Below, in pieces: positions 50,335 to 59,878 of a DNA stretch of 64,000 bases. Each line of letters starts with the position of its first letter. The first letter of the stretch is position 1. This DNA is from Bacillus_BA songklensis (lineage in GTDB: Bacteria; Bacillota; Bacilli; Bacillales; Bacillaceae_H). The translations under genes and the position numbers were made by a program. Under the pieces are notes generated by a model that searched no databases, had not been told where the DNA came from, and saw only the letters and a program-made list of their open reading frames with translations. The stretch spans positions 620,001-684,000 of the forward strand of contig NZ_JBHRZT010000020.1 in NCBI RefSeq assembly GCF_042649685.1, read 5' to 3'.

Positions 50335-50368
50335 AAGGAACATGGATGTTTTTTATCCATGTTCCTTT
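50335..50368 (-). terminator. Terminator after the yshE group
   Basis: Minus-strand AAAGGAACATGGAT / ATCCATGTTCCTTT hairpin followed by ATTT. Confidence 0.7.
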
Positions 50369-50388
50369 ATTTATGTGGATTCCATGCT

Positions 50389-50472
50389 TTAGGTAAAAAA
50401 CAGCATGTAAATGATTCCTACGATCAAAAAACCCCCGCATAATGTCAGCAATACTTTTGCTAAAGTCTCCAT
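50389..50472 (-). CDS. 27-aa single-pass membrane peptide
   Basis: METLAKVLLTLCGGFLIVGI then a few more hydrophobic residues and TAA. ATG at 50472 has GGAGAG five bases upstream. It is nearly all one membrane helix. It comes 11 bases after yshE and before a terminator, so it is probably co-transcribed with mutS2-yshE. Not recognised. Confidence 0.6.
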   Translation of the reverse strand: METLAKVLLTLCGGFLIVGIIYMLFFT

Positions 50473-50482
50473 GTTTCTCTCC

Positions 50483-50890
50483 TTATCCGATTCTCGCCCC
50501 TATTACATATGACATTCCGACCGAAATAACCATGGCAATAAAACCGACAGCTCTATTATCTTTTTCGATTTCATCATCTATTTTAAACTTAGGTGTTAAA
50601 AACTCAAAGATAAAGTAGCTGATTAATAACAAGATAAATCCAAACAGCCCCCAGCCGATCATTTGGAATAAAGAATCATGCTGTTCGATGGAATATCTGA
50701 AAATATTAGCCAGGCCGAAAATTTTCCCGCCGGTTGCCATGGCTACCGCCACATTCCCTTTTTGGATTTCTTCCCAGTTTTTATATTTTGTCACGATTTC
50801 AAAAATTGTCAGAAAGACAATCATGCAGAGAATAACTACACTATAGTAAGCAGCTGTTTCTACGTAAGGATTTTCCCAAAAGGTTTTCAT
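50483..50890 (-). CDS. yshE: DUF350 membrane protein YshE
   Basis: 135 aa with four membrane helices; GNVAVAMATGGKIFGLANIF is the DUF350 signature. The ATG at 50890 has GGGAGAGGG upstream, within the end of mutS2. Function unknown. Same position as in B. subtilis. Confidence 0.85.
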   Translation of the reverse strand: MKTFWENPYVETAAYYSVVILCMIVFLTIFEIVTKYKNWEEIQKGNVAVAMATGGKIFGLANIFRYSIEQHDSLFQMIGWGLFGFILLLISYFIFEFLTPKFKIDDEIEKDNRAVGFIAMVISVGMSYVIGARIG

Positions 50891-50907
50891 GCTCTTTCCC
50901 TCTCCCA

Positions 50908-53265
50908 TCATCTGAACTCAACAATCGTTACACCGGTGCCCCCTTCGGTCGCTTCACCAAATCGAATGTTTTTAACGGAACGGTGATTTTTTAAATACTC
51001 TTGCACCCCTTTGCGCAGCGCTCCCGTTCCTTTCCCATGAATGATGGAAACACGGGGATAACCTGCTAACAGTGCATCATCAATATATTTCTCTACACGC
51101 TGCAATGCATCTTCATAACGCTCTCCCCGCAAATCCAATTCGAGATTCACATGATAATCTTTCCCTCTGATTGTAGCAAGGGGTTTCGTTTCCACAGGCT
51201 TTGGCGAACTAATATACTCCATATTGCTTTCTTTTACTTTCATTTTCATAATTCCCATTTGCACTTGCCACTCATTGTTACCCGTTTTTTCAAGAAGTGT
51301 TCCTTTTTGGCCGAAGCTAATGACCTTTACTTCATCACCTGGATGAAAAGTTTGGGCTTTCTTTTTCTCAACTGACGTTTTGGCACTTTTTTCAAGAGTT
51401 GGAACAGCTCCCTCCAGCCGTTTTTTCGCCTCGATCAATTCATGCTCTTTTATGAGTGAATGTTGATTTTTACTCATTTTTCGGAGCTGGCGAATGATTT
51501 CTTCAGCTTCTTCCTTCGCTGAATCGACTGTCTCTGCTGCTTTTCGCTCCGCTTTTTCATATAAACGATCACGCTGCTCATTAAATTCAAGAACTTGAAG
51601 CTGTAGTTCTTTATGAAGCTTTTCAGCTTCTTTTCTCAACCTTTCCGCTTCTTTCAATTCATCTTCCGCTTGACGTCTGCTTTCCTCAAGAGAGGCGATC
51701 ATATTCTCCACTGTATTCGTTTCAGTATCAATAAAACCTTTGGCACGCTCGATTACACGATCTTCAAGCCCCAATCGCTTGGAAATTTCAAACGCATTAC
51801 TTCGGCCAGGGACACCGATTAGTAATTTATACGTAGGACTCAGTGTTTCGATATCAAATTCCACACTTGCATTAATAACCCCTTCCCGATTATAGCCATA
51901 AGCTTTTAATTCGGGATAGTGGGTAGTCGCGATAACGCGTGCTCCTCTTTGATGCACTTCATCTAAAATAGAGATGGCAAGCGCCGCTCCTTCCTGTGGA
52001 TCTGTACCGGCCCCAAGCTCGTCGAACAAGACAAGGCTCTTATAGTCTACATGTTTTAAAATCTCTACGATATTGACCATATGAGAAGAAAAGGTACTTA
52101 AGCTCTGCTCAATGGACTGTTCATCACCGATGTCGGCAAAAACATGATTAAAGACAGCCATTTCCGAACCATCCAGTGCAGGGATTTGCAAGCCTGATTG
52201 GGCCATTAATGTAAACAACCCAATCGTTTTGAGGGTAACGGTTTTCCCCCCGGTATTCGGTCCTGTAATGACGATTGTCGAATAATCGCTCCCCAGTTCA
52301 ATATCATTCGCCACCACTTCTTCTTTTGGAATGAGCGGGTGCTTCGCTTTCAAAAGGTTAATATAGCCGTTTTCATTCATTTTAGGTTTTGATGCTTTGA
52401 TTTTATGGCTATATTTTCCTTTTGTAAACATAAAATCCAATTCCGCTAAAACACCGACATTATGCCGCAGTTCGGAAGAGACTTCCGCCACTTCTTTTGT
52501 AAGCTCAATCAAAATCCGCTCAATCTCCTGCTTTTCTTGTACTTTCGCTTCTTGCAATTCGTTATTTAACGTCACAATCGCTTGCGGCTCAATGAACAAT
52601 GTAGCACCGGATGACGACTGATCATGCACAATTCCGCCGTATGCGTTCCGATACTCCTGCTTTACAGGAATAACGAATCGTTCGTTCCGAATGGTCACAA
52701 TAGCATCGGAGAGCATCTTTTGTGCCGAAGATGAGCGGATTAAACTTTCCAATTTTTCGCGAATTCGTGATTCTGTTGAACGAAGCCGCTGACGGATGCT
52801 TCTTAATTTATCACTCGCTCCATCCAGCATGACTCCATTTTCATCAATACTATTTTTGATCGCCTGCTCGACTTGGGGCAATACAGTCAGCTGTTCTGCC
52901 AGCTCTTGCAAAATCGGCAAGTTCACTTCTTCTTCCAGCAATTCTTCCGCAAATTTCTTCATCTGTCTCGTTCCATAAATGGTACTTGCCACGTCTAGAA
53001 GCTCCGTTGGGCCTAACGTACTGCCGATGGAAGCACGCTTTACATAAGCCCGAATGTCAAAGATCCCGCCGAGGGGAACGTTGCCCTTTAATCTTAAGAC
53101 TGTGACTGCTTCATCTGTTGCTTCCTGCCATTTGACTACTTCATCATAATTGGTAGACGGCATTAGCTGTACTGCTTTTTCACGCCCTAACGAAGAGGCT
53201 GCATGAGCAATGAGCTGTTCTTTTACTTTGTCGAATTCTAATATGTGTAAAATGCGTTGTTGCAA
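50908..53265 (-). CDS. mutS2: Endonuclease MutS2
   Basis: 785 aa. Core domain, ATPase with Walker A GPNTGGKTVTLKTIG and LVLFDELGAGTDP, then a coiled coil, KOW-like part and a C-termin Smr domain (LDLRGERYEDALQRVEKY, IIHGKGTGALRKGV). It acts at stalled collided ribosomes and in recombination control. Start TTG 53265 with GGGAGG upstream. The Smr domain retains LDLRG and HGKGTG. Confidence 0.96.
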   Translation of the reverse strand: MQQRILHILEFDKVKEQLIAHAASSLGREKAVQLMPSTNYDEVVKWQEATDEAVTVLRLKGNVPLGGIFDIRAYVKRASIGSTLGPTELLDVASTIYGTRQMKKFAEELLEEEVNLPILQELAEQLTVLPQVEQAIKNSIDENGVMLDGASDKLRSIRQRLRSTESRIREKLESLIRSSSAQKMLSDAIVTIRNERFVIPVKQEYRNAYGGIVHDQSSSGATLFIEPQAIVTLNNELQEAKVQEKQEIERILIELTKEVAEVSSELRHNVGVLAELDFMFTKGKYSHKIKASKPKMNENGYINLLKAKHPLIPKEEVVANDIELGSDYSTIVITGPNTGGKTVTLKTIGLFTLMAQSGLQIPALDGSEMAVFNHVFADIGDEQSIEQSLSTFSSHMVNIVEILKHVDYKSLVLFDELGAGTDPQEGAALAISILDEVHQRGARVIATTHYPELKAYGYNREGVINASVEFDIETLSPTYKLLIGVPGRSNAFEISKRLGLEDRVIERAKGFIDTETNTVENMIASLEESRRQAEDELKEAERLRKEAEKLHKELQLQVLEFNEQRDRLYEKAERKAAETVDSAKEEAEEIIRQLRKMSKNQHSLIKEHELIEAKKRLEGAVPTLEKSAKTSVEKKKAQTFHPGDEVKVISFGQKGTLLEKTGNNEWQVQMGIMKMKVKESNMEYISSPKPVETKPLATIRGKDYHVNLELDLRGERYEDALQRVEKYIDDALLAGYPRVSIIHGKGTGALRKGVQEYLKNHRSVKNIRFGEATEGGTGVTIVEFR

Positions 53266-53298
53266 AACTTCTTCCTCCCTTGACTGATTCCGTTCTCG

Positions 53299-55014
53299 TT
53301 ATCTGTCATTACGTTTTAAAAACGCTGTTAATTCCTCTAAATTGTACGTATTAATAACCTGTTCCGGTCGAACCCATCCTTTTACCGCTGTAGCCACTCC
53401 AATTTTCATATCTTCAAGCATTTCCAAATTATGAGCATCTGTATTGATCACAAGTTTTACTCCCGCATCCCGCGCTTTTTTTAAATGTTCAGCTGCCAAG
53501 TCAAGACGATGCGGGTTCGCATTTAACTCCAATGCGGTATTCGTTGATTTTGCCAGCTCAATCAGCATATCTATATCCACATCATAACCTTCCCGGCGTC
53601 CAATTAGCCTTCCCGTTGGATGTGCAATAATGTCCACATGGGCATTTTCCAAAGCGGTCTTCAGGCGCCGCATGATGACATCACGGGACTGCGAAAAACT
53701 AGAGTGAATAGAGGCAATAACAAGATCCATTTCACTCAACAACCCATCATCATAATCAAGAGAAGCATCCGGTAAAATATCCATTTCTACACCTGCTAAA
53801 ATCGTAAAGTCATCATATTTTTTATTTAAACGATCGATTTCTTCCCGCTGTTTCCGTAAACGTTCCGCCGTTAATCCATTGGCCACTTTTAAATATTGAG
53901 AATGATCCGTAATCGCCATATAACGATATCCTTTTTGGCGGCATGCTTGAGCCATCTCTTCAATGGAATAAGCACCGTCACTCCAAGTTGAATGCATATG
54001 TAAATCGCCTTTAATATGTTCTAGTGTAATCATTTGATGCGGCTTTATGAATGCATCCACTTCTGTGCCATCTTCTCTTAGTTCAGGCGGGATAAAGCTC
54101 AAACCGAAATGACGATAGAACGCTTCTTCAGATTGGAAAGTCGTCACTTCCCCCGTTTTGGTATCTTCCACTCCATACTCGCTTATTTTTTCACCGCGTT
54201 CTTTGGCCAACTGTCGCATACGGACATTATGCTCCTTTGACCCCGTAAAATGGTGTAAAGTAGTCGCAAACTCCTGTTCCTTGACTAGACGGAAATCGAC
54301 TGATACATCGTATTCGCATTCTAGCACGACCGATACTTTCGTCTCTCCGCTCGCAATGATTTCTTTTACTTGCCGCAGAGCCGTTAGTTGTTCGCGCACT
54401 TGTCCATTTTTCTCCGTTGCGATGATAAAATCTAAATCTTTGATTGTCTCTCTCATGCGGCGCAAGCTTCCGGCCCGGGAAAATCTGCTGATCCCATCCA
54501 TTTTTTCTAAAGCCTGCTCAATTTCCTCGGCAATCGGTAACATGACAGCCAGCGGCAAACGTTCCGGCCGTTTGCCGAACTCCTCGATCGCCGCAAGGAT
54601 TTTTTCTTCTGTTTTTTTGCCAAAACCGCTTAATTGCTGTACTTTTTGTTGTAAACAGGCTTCCTTCAACGATTCGATATCCTCTACTTGAAGTTCTTGA
54701 TACAGTTTGGAGATTTTCTTCCCGCCAAGTCCCGGTAATTTTAATAGAGGAATCAATCCAGCCGGAACTTCCTGCTGCAATTCCTCCAACACTGAAGAAC
54801 TCCCGGTTTGCATGTACTCTTCGATTACAGCCGCTGTTCCTTTCCCGATTCCCGGAAGTTGAGTAAAGTCGTCTATATCAGACAGACTTCTTTCATCCGT
54901 TTCTATAGCAGCCGCCGCTTTACGGAAAGCAGAAATTTTAAAAGGGTTGTCCCCCTTAAGTTCCATATAAACCGCAATCGTTTCCAATAATTTGATAATT
55001 TGTTTTTTATTCAT
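53299..55014 (-). CDS. polX: DNA polymerase/3'-5' exonuclease PolX
   Basis: 571 aa. N-terminal 8-kDa and HhH regions (LPGIGKGTAAVIEEYM, LPGLGGKKISKLYQ), polymerase beta-like core with GSLRR, and a C-terminal PHP domain with DLHMHSTWSDGAYS, ITDHSQ and NTDAH. Used in base excision repair. The ATG at 55014 gives MNKKQIIKLLETIAVYMELK; the frame is open to 55290 across hairpin repeat copy 4, but that part is non-coding. Confidence 0.95.
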   Translation of the reverse strand: MNKKQIIKLLETIAVYMELKGDNPFKISAFRKAAAAIETDERSLSDIDDFTQLPGIGKGTAAVIEEYMQTGSSSVLEELQQEVPAGLIPLLKLPGLGGKKISKLYQELQVEDIESLKEACLQQKVQQLSGFGKKTEEKILAAIEEFGKRPERLPLAVMLPIAEEIEQALEKMDGISRFSRAGSLRRMRETIKDLDFIIATEKNGQVREQLTALRQVKEIIASGETKVSVVLECEYDVSVDFRLVKEQEFATTLHHFTGSKEHNVRMRQLAKERGEKISEYGVEDTKTGEVTTFQSEEAFYRHFGLSFIPPELREDGTEVDAFIKPHQMITLEHIKGDLHMHSTWSDGAYSIEEMAQACRQKGYRYMAITDHSQYLKVANGLTAERLRKQREEIDRLNKKYDDFTILAGVEMDILPDASLDYDDGLLSEMDLVIASIHSSFSQSRDVIMRRLKTALENAHVDIIAHPTGRLIGRREGYDVDIDMLIELAKSTNTALELNANPHRLDLAAEHLKKARDAGVKLVINTDAHNLEMLEDMKIGVATAVKGWVRPEQVINTYNLEELTAFLKRNDR

Positions 55015-55160
55015 TTTCATCACACCACCTGTGGGATATATCATAGGAATTTTCTTATAGATTGTACTTTTTCTATTGTATATCAATTCTTCTTTCGTAA
55101 AAAGAAAACGACAAAAGGCAGGAATGGATTCTTTAAAATGAAACAAAAATAGAGGTAATT

Positions 55161-55219
55161 GAAATGAACCGTCAAAGGAATCCCTAATTTTAACGGATTC
55201 CTCATGACGGTTCATTTTC
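55161..55219. repeat. CCGTCA hairpin repeat, copy 4
   Basis: Arms GAAATGAACCGTCA and TGACGGTTCATTTTC, inner stem GGAATCC/GGATTCC. It sits between the cvpA stop and polX. Confidence 0.75.
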
Positions 55220-55222
55220 AGA

Positions 55223-55765
55223 TTAAACGGGCGTATATTGTTTCCATAAATCTTGAATAACCGAAGATAAAAACGGAGTGTCATTGACAATGGTCATTGC
55301 CATAAATGATTGTTGGATGGGCTGCTGGATCTCATTGATAGGAAGAATCGCTCCAATATAAAGGAGAACGAATACAACAAGGTATACTTCCATAAACCCG
55401 AGGATACCGCCGCCCCATTTATTGATTTGCTTTAATATCGGAAGCTGTGCCAACGAATTAAGCATGGATCCAACTATTCGCAATAAAAATTTTGTGGCGA
55501 AAAAAAGAATGGCAAATGCAATCATACGATAAAACGCTTCTTCTGCATGGGTTGCTTCCAATAAAATAGTAGCAATCCCTTGCATATTAGCTTCTGGAAA
55601 CGGAATGATCAGCTTTAACCTTGGGGCCAATTGATCATTGAGCGAATAAGCAACGATAAAAGCTACAGCAAAACTGATTAAATGAATTAATTGAAGAATA
55701 AACCCCCGCTTAATTCCCGCTAAAAAGCCTAAAATGAGTAAACCGATCAAGATAATGTTTAACAT
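55223..55765 (-). CDS. yshB: CvpA-family membrane protein (YshB)
   Basis: 180 aa with four helices: ILIGLLILGFLAGIKRGFIL, a middle pair and VYLVVFVLLYIGAILPI. CvpA family; role in envelope homeostasis is not settled. AAGGAAT precedes the ATG. It starts seven bases after zapA. Confidence 0.88.
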   Translation of the reverse strand: MLNIILIGLLILGFLAGIKRGFILQLIHLISFAVAFIVAYSLNDQLAPRLKLIIPFPEANMQGIATILLEATHAEEAFYRMIAFAILFFATKFLLRIVGSMLNSLAQLPILKQINKWGGGILGFMEVYLVVFVLLYIGAILPINEIQQPIQQSFMAMTIVNDTPFLSSVIQDLWKQYTPV

Positions 55766-55771
55766 ATATGG

Positions 55772-56032
55772 TCATTCCTTCTGATTTCGAGGTTGTCTCT
55801 GTATCATTTCATATTCATCTTTCAATTTAAGAAAGTCATGTACTACATTCACCGCTGTTAAGACAGCTAACTTGTTTATATCTAAATGTGGATTTTTTGC
55901 ACTAATTTCACGCATTTTATCGTCAACAATTGAAGCAACGAGACGCACATGGCTTGTGCTTTCTGCCCCGACGATTGTATATTGTTGTCCGAAAATATCA
56001 ACTGTCGTACGCGATTTTTGTTGTTCTGACAC
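55772..56032 (-). CDS. zapA: Cell division protein ZapA
   Basis: 86 aa; TTVDIFGQQYTIVGAESTSH then VDDKMREI and a helix. It bundles FtsZ at the Z-ring. The start is GTG 56032 with CGGAGGA upstream; the open frame to 56107 does not fit. Confidence 0.92.
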   Translation of the reverse strand: MSEQQKSRTTVDIFGQQYTIVGAESTSHVRLVASIVDDKMREISAKNPHLDINKLAVLTAVNVVHDFLKLKDEYEMIQRQPRNQKE

Positions 56033-56291
56033 AAAAAGTCCTCCGTTCCACACAATCCTAATCCTTATCATACCATGAAGAACCACGGAATGGAAAGCCA
56101 TGTCCACTTAAATAACGGAACACGAATAAAAAACAAGAGCTTGTGTTTATAAATTGGTGTAGAGTTATATTAAATTCATATTGAATCTTTGAGGGCATTT
56201 TCAGGGTGCCGGGATTGTGGATAAACTGTACATCCCCTATAAAGAGTCAGATATATCATCACATGAAAAAAGTTTTAAAGGAGTCATTCGA

Positions 56292-57227
56292 ATGTCAAAT
56301 ACAGTTTTAAAAGTTGATGCCGGACAGTTAGAAAAGATGCGGCATTACTACCAAACAAAGTTAACGGATAAAATTCCACAAGGCGGTTTGTTTACCGCTA
56401 AAACAACGGGATGCACCATTACTGCTTATCGCTCGGGCAAGGTGTTGTTCCAGGGAAAAGAAGCTGCAAAGGAAGCAGCCAAATGGGGAAACGGAGATTC
56501 ACAAAAATCCTCTCCATCTTCTTCCGCTTCCCGTAAGCAGGTCAGCTCATTGCCCGATAATATTGGTCGGCAATCCTTCATCGGATCGGACGAAGTCGGT
56601 ACAGGCGACTATTTCGGTCCAATCACCGTCGTGGCCGCTTATGTGGACAAAAAGCAAATTCCTTTGCTTCAGGAGCTGGGTGTGCGCGATTCTAAAAGCT
56701 TAACAGATGAAAAGATTATCAACATCGCCAAGCAGCTGACCGCTTTTCTTCCATACAGCCTGCTCGTATTGCATAATAACAAATATAACGAGTTGCAGCA
56801 AAAAGGAATGTCTCAAGGAAAGATGAAAGCCATTTTACATAATCAAGCAATCGGGCACGTACTAAGAAAGATAGAACCAGAAAAGCCAGAGGGCATTCTA
56901 ATCGATCAGTTTGTCGAAAGCGCTATTTACTATAAACATATCGCAGCACAAAAGCAGATTGTCAGAGAAAATGTTTATTTCAGCACAAAAGGCGAAAGCG
57001 TCCATATTGCAGTTGCCGCCGCTTCGATGATTGCCCGTTATGCCTTTTTGAAGGAAATGGACAAACTAAGCAAACAAGCTGGTTTTACGTTGCCAAAAGG
57101 AGCCGGGACCCAAGTAGACGTAGCAGCAGCACGACTTATAAAAAGTAAAGGAGAACAATCCCTTCCATTGTTTACGAAACTTCACTTCGCCAACACGCAA
57201 AAAGCGATGAAAATCGCACAAAAATAA
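56292..57227 (+). CDS. rnhC: Ribonuclease HIII
   Basis: 311 aa. N-terminal TBP-like substrate-binding domain (1-90), then the catalytic part with IGSDEVGTGDYFGPITVVAA, DSKSL, ILIDQF and an aspartate in TQVDVAAA region. Degrades RNA in RNA-DNA hybrids. The ATG at 56292 has AAAGGAGT upstream. Divergent from zapA as in B. subtilis. A hairpin GAGGATGA/TCATCCTC at about 57234-57276 follows. Confidence 0.95.
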   Translation: MSNTVLKVDAGQLEKMRHYYQTKLTDKIPQGGLFTAKTTGCTITAYRSGKVLFQGKEAAKEAAKWGNGDSQKSSPSSSASRKQVSSLPDNIGRQSFIGSDEVGTGDYFGPITVVAAYVDKKQIPLLQELGVRDSKSLTDEKIINIAKQLTAFLPYSLLVLHNNKYNELQQKGMSQGKMKAILHNQAIGHVLRKIEPEKPEGILIDQFVESAIYYKHIAAQKQIVRENVYFSTKGESVHIAVAAASMIARYAFLKEMDKLSKQAGFTLPKGAGTQVDVAAARLIKSKGEQSLPLFTKLHFANTQKAMKIAQK

Positions 57228-57278
57228 TAAAGAGGATGATTCCAGAGCATAAAAGACATGCTTTGGAGTCATCCTCCC

Positions 57279-57337
57279 GAAAATGAACCGTCATAAGAAA
57301 CTCGGTAAATCAAGGGTTACTTGACGGTTCATTTCAG
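57279..57337. repeat. CCGTCA hairpin repeat, copy 5
   Basis: Arms GAAAATGAACCGTCA and TGACGGTTCATTTCAG; preceded by GAGTCATCCTCC as copy 3. It is between the rnhC terminator and pheT. Confidence 0.75.
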
Positions 57338-57448
57338 TTATAAAACAAGATTATCTATCTTATTTACGTTTGCTTTTTATGCTATCCATGACCTTTCTGT
57401 TATCACACCTTGAATAAGCTGAAAAGCATTTCGTTATGTGGATTTCAA

Positions 57449-59863
57449 TCATGAACGCAGGGAAGCGCCGAATGCTTCTTCCACTGCTTTTAATACGTTA
57501 TTATGCGCTTTTGTAACTTCTTCATCTGTTAATGTACGCTCTGGATCGAAGTAGCGAAGAGAGAAGGCAACTGATTTTTTACCAGGTTCCATTTTTTCTC
57601 CTTCATATAAGTCAAAGACCATTACCTCTTTTAGCAGCTTGCCGCCCGCTTCCTGAACCACACGTTGAATTTCGCCCGCAGGGATCTCTTTTTCCACAAC
57701 AAGGGCAATGTCACGTGAAATAGATGGAAAGCGTGGAATTGCTTCATATTGTACTTCTTTTACATCTACCGTTAAGAGAGTTTGCAAATCTAGTTCAAAT
57801 ACATATGTTTCGCGTAAATCCAACTCTTTTTGGACAGCAGGGTGAAGCTGGCCTACAAATCCGATGCCCACACCGCTTAAGAATACTTCCGCTGTACGGC
57901 CAGGATGCATGCCCTCTTTGGTTGCAAGCTTGTATTCGATGAGGTCCGCTGTACCTAATAGCTCGAATAGACCTTCTAAAATACCTTTTACTACATAAAA
58001 GTCAACGGCCTTCTTCTCTCCTTGCCATCCGTGCATATGCCACAAACCAGTTACAGCACCAGCAAGACGCTCTTTCTCCTGCGGAAGCTCTCCTTGAGCT
58101 GTCGGCAAGAACACAGAACCAATTTCATACAGAGCCACTGAGTCGATCTGGCGCGCATTGTTGTGTTTAACCGTTTCTAAAAGATGAGGAATTAAGCTGA
58201 GACGAAGCGTACTGCGCTCTTCACTCATCGGCATTGCAAGACGGATTGGCGCTGCTTGTTCGAATGCGAATTGCGTTGCTTTTTCTTCACTTGTCAATGA
58301 GTACGTAATGGCTTGAAGAAGGCCTGCCCCTTCTAGGAAACGACGCACCTTACGGCGTTTTTCTTGATAAGGAGTCAAACGGCCGGGCGTTGCTTCCGAA
58401 ATCGGCAGTGTTGTTGGTAAATGGTCATAGCCATAAAGCCGGGCTACCTCTTCCACTAAATCTTCCTCAATCGTAATATCTCCGCGTCTTGTCGGAACGG
58501 TTACGACGAAGCTGCCTTCTTCTTCTTTCACCTCAAATTGAAGGCGAATGAAAATGTCCTTTACTTGCCCCGCTGTTAAAGCCGTACCAAGAACACCATT
58601 GATGCGATCCAATGTAATGGATATAACCGCAGGCTCAATCGTTAACGTATCCACTTCCACGGTGCCGCCTACTACTTCACCGTCCGCATATAGCGCCATT
58701 AATGCCGCTGCACGATCTGCCGCCGCACGTGTACGATTTGGATCAATGCCTTTTTCAAAACGGGCACTAGCCTCACTGCGCAGGCCGTGATCTTTTGAAG
58801 CTGTTCGAACTGTTAACCCTTTGAAGTAAGCAGACTCAATTAAAACCGTTCTCGTGTCGTTTTGCACTTCAGAGTTCGCACCACCCATGACACCCGCTAA
58901 CGCTACAGGCTCTATACCATTTGTAATCACAAGGTGATCTTCTGTTAACGTACGTTCCGTATCATCAAGCGTTACCATCTTCTCCCCGTTTTGGGCGCGT
59001 CTCACTAAAATCTCTTTGGAACCAAGGCGATCATAGTCAAATGCATGGAGCGGCTGACCGTACTCTAATAAAATGTAGTTTGTAATGTCTACCACATTGT
59101 TGTGCGGGCGGATACCTGCAGCCATTAAGCGCGTTTGCATCCAAAGCGGTGATGGACCAATTTTTACGTTTTTCACCACTCGCGCCACATATAAAGGATT
59201 GTCTTCTTTAGCTTCCACTTTTACCGTAATGAAATCAGAAGCTTTTTCATCGTTCTCTTTCACGGCTATTTCCGGATATTTTACATCACGCCCCAGAATT
59301 GCCGCTACTTCATGGGCAACCCCCAGCATGCTTAAGGCATCGGAACGGTTCGGAGTTAGCCCAAGCTCCAGCACTTCGTCATGTAAGTTTAATAGCTCAA
59401 GCGCATCTGAACCTACTTCTACATCGCTCGGAAACACAAAAATCCCTTCTTGATATTCTTTTGCTACAAACTTTCCTTCAATGCCGAGCTCCTGAAGTGA
59501 ACAGATCATACCATTTGATTCTTCACCGCGAAGCTTGGCACGTTTGATTTTGAAATTGCCAGGTAACACAGCACCCACTTTAGCTACAGCTACTTTTTGT
59601 CCCTGTGCTACGTTCGGTGCGCCGCAAATAATTTGAACAGGCTCGCCTTCACCGAGATCTACTAAGCATTTGTTTAGCTTATCAGCATTCGGATGCTGCT
59701 CACGTTCCACGACATGTCCCACTACTACTCCGCTGATGCCTTCTCCTAATTCTTCCACGTTTTCAACTTCAATTCCACTTCTTGTAATTTTTTCAGCCAA
59801 GTCACTAGCTGAAATCCCTGTTAAATCTACATACTCTTGTAACCAACGATATGACACAAACAT
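57449..59863 (-). CDS. pheT: Phenylalanine-tRNA ligase beta subunit
   Basis: 804 aa. N-terminal OB-fold tRNA-binding part (VVGHVVEREQHPNADKLNKC), B3/B4 editing region (SPLWMQTRLMAAGIRPHNNVVD, shortened here to MAAGIRPHNNVVD), B5, catalytic-like core with YGYDHLPTTLP, and FDX-ACB at the end (RFPSISRDIALVV). GGGAGGAT precedes the ATG. It follows pheS in one operon. Confidence 0.97.
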   Translation of the reverse strand: MFVSYRWLQEYVDLTGISASDLAEKITRSGIEVENVEELGEGISGVVVGHVVEREQHPNADKLNKCLVDLGEGEPVQIICGAPNVAQGQKVAVAKVGAVLPGNFKIKRAKLRGEESNGMICSLQELGIEGKFVAKEYQEGIFVFPSDVEVGSDALELLNLHDEVLELGLTPNRSDALSMLGVAHEVAAILGRDVKYPEIAVKENDEKASDFITVKVEAKEDNPLYVARVVKNVKIGPSPLWMQTRLMAAGIRPHNNVVDITNYILLEYGQPLHAFDYDRLGSKEILVRRAQNGEKMVTLDDTERTLTEDHLVITNGIEPVALAGVMGGANSEVQNDTRTVLIESAYFKGLTVRTASKDHGLRSEASARFEKGIDPNRTRAAADRAAALMALYADGEVVGGTVEVDTLTIEPAVISITLDRINGVLGTALTAGQVKDIFIRLQFEVKEEEGSFVVTVPTRRGDITIEEDLVEEVARLYGYDHLPTTLPISEATPGRLTPYQEKRRKVRRFLEGAGLLQAITYSLTSEEKATQFAFEQAAPIRLAMPMSEERSTLRLSLIPHLLETVKHNNARQIDSVALYEIGSVFLPTAQGELPQEKERLAGAVTGLWHMHGWQGEKKAVDFYVVKGILEGLFELLGTADLIEYKLATKEGMHPGRTAEVFLSGVGIGFVGQLHPAVQKELDLRETYVFELDLQTLLTVDVKEVQYEAIPRFPSISRDIALVVEKEIPAGEIQRVVQEAGGKLLKEVMVFDLYEGEKMEPGKKSVAFSLRYFDPERTLTDEEVTKAHNNVLKAVEEAFGASLRS

Positions 59864-59878
59864 GTGCAGATCCTCCCT

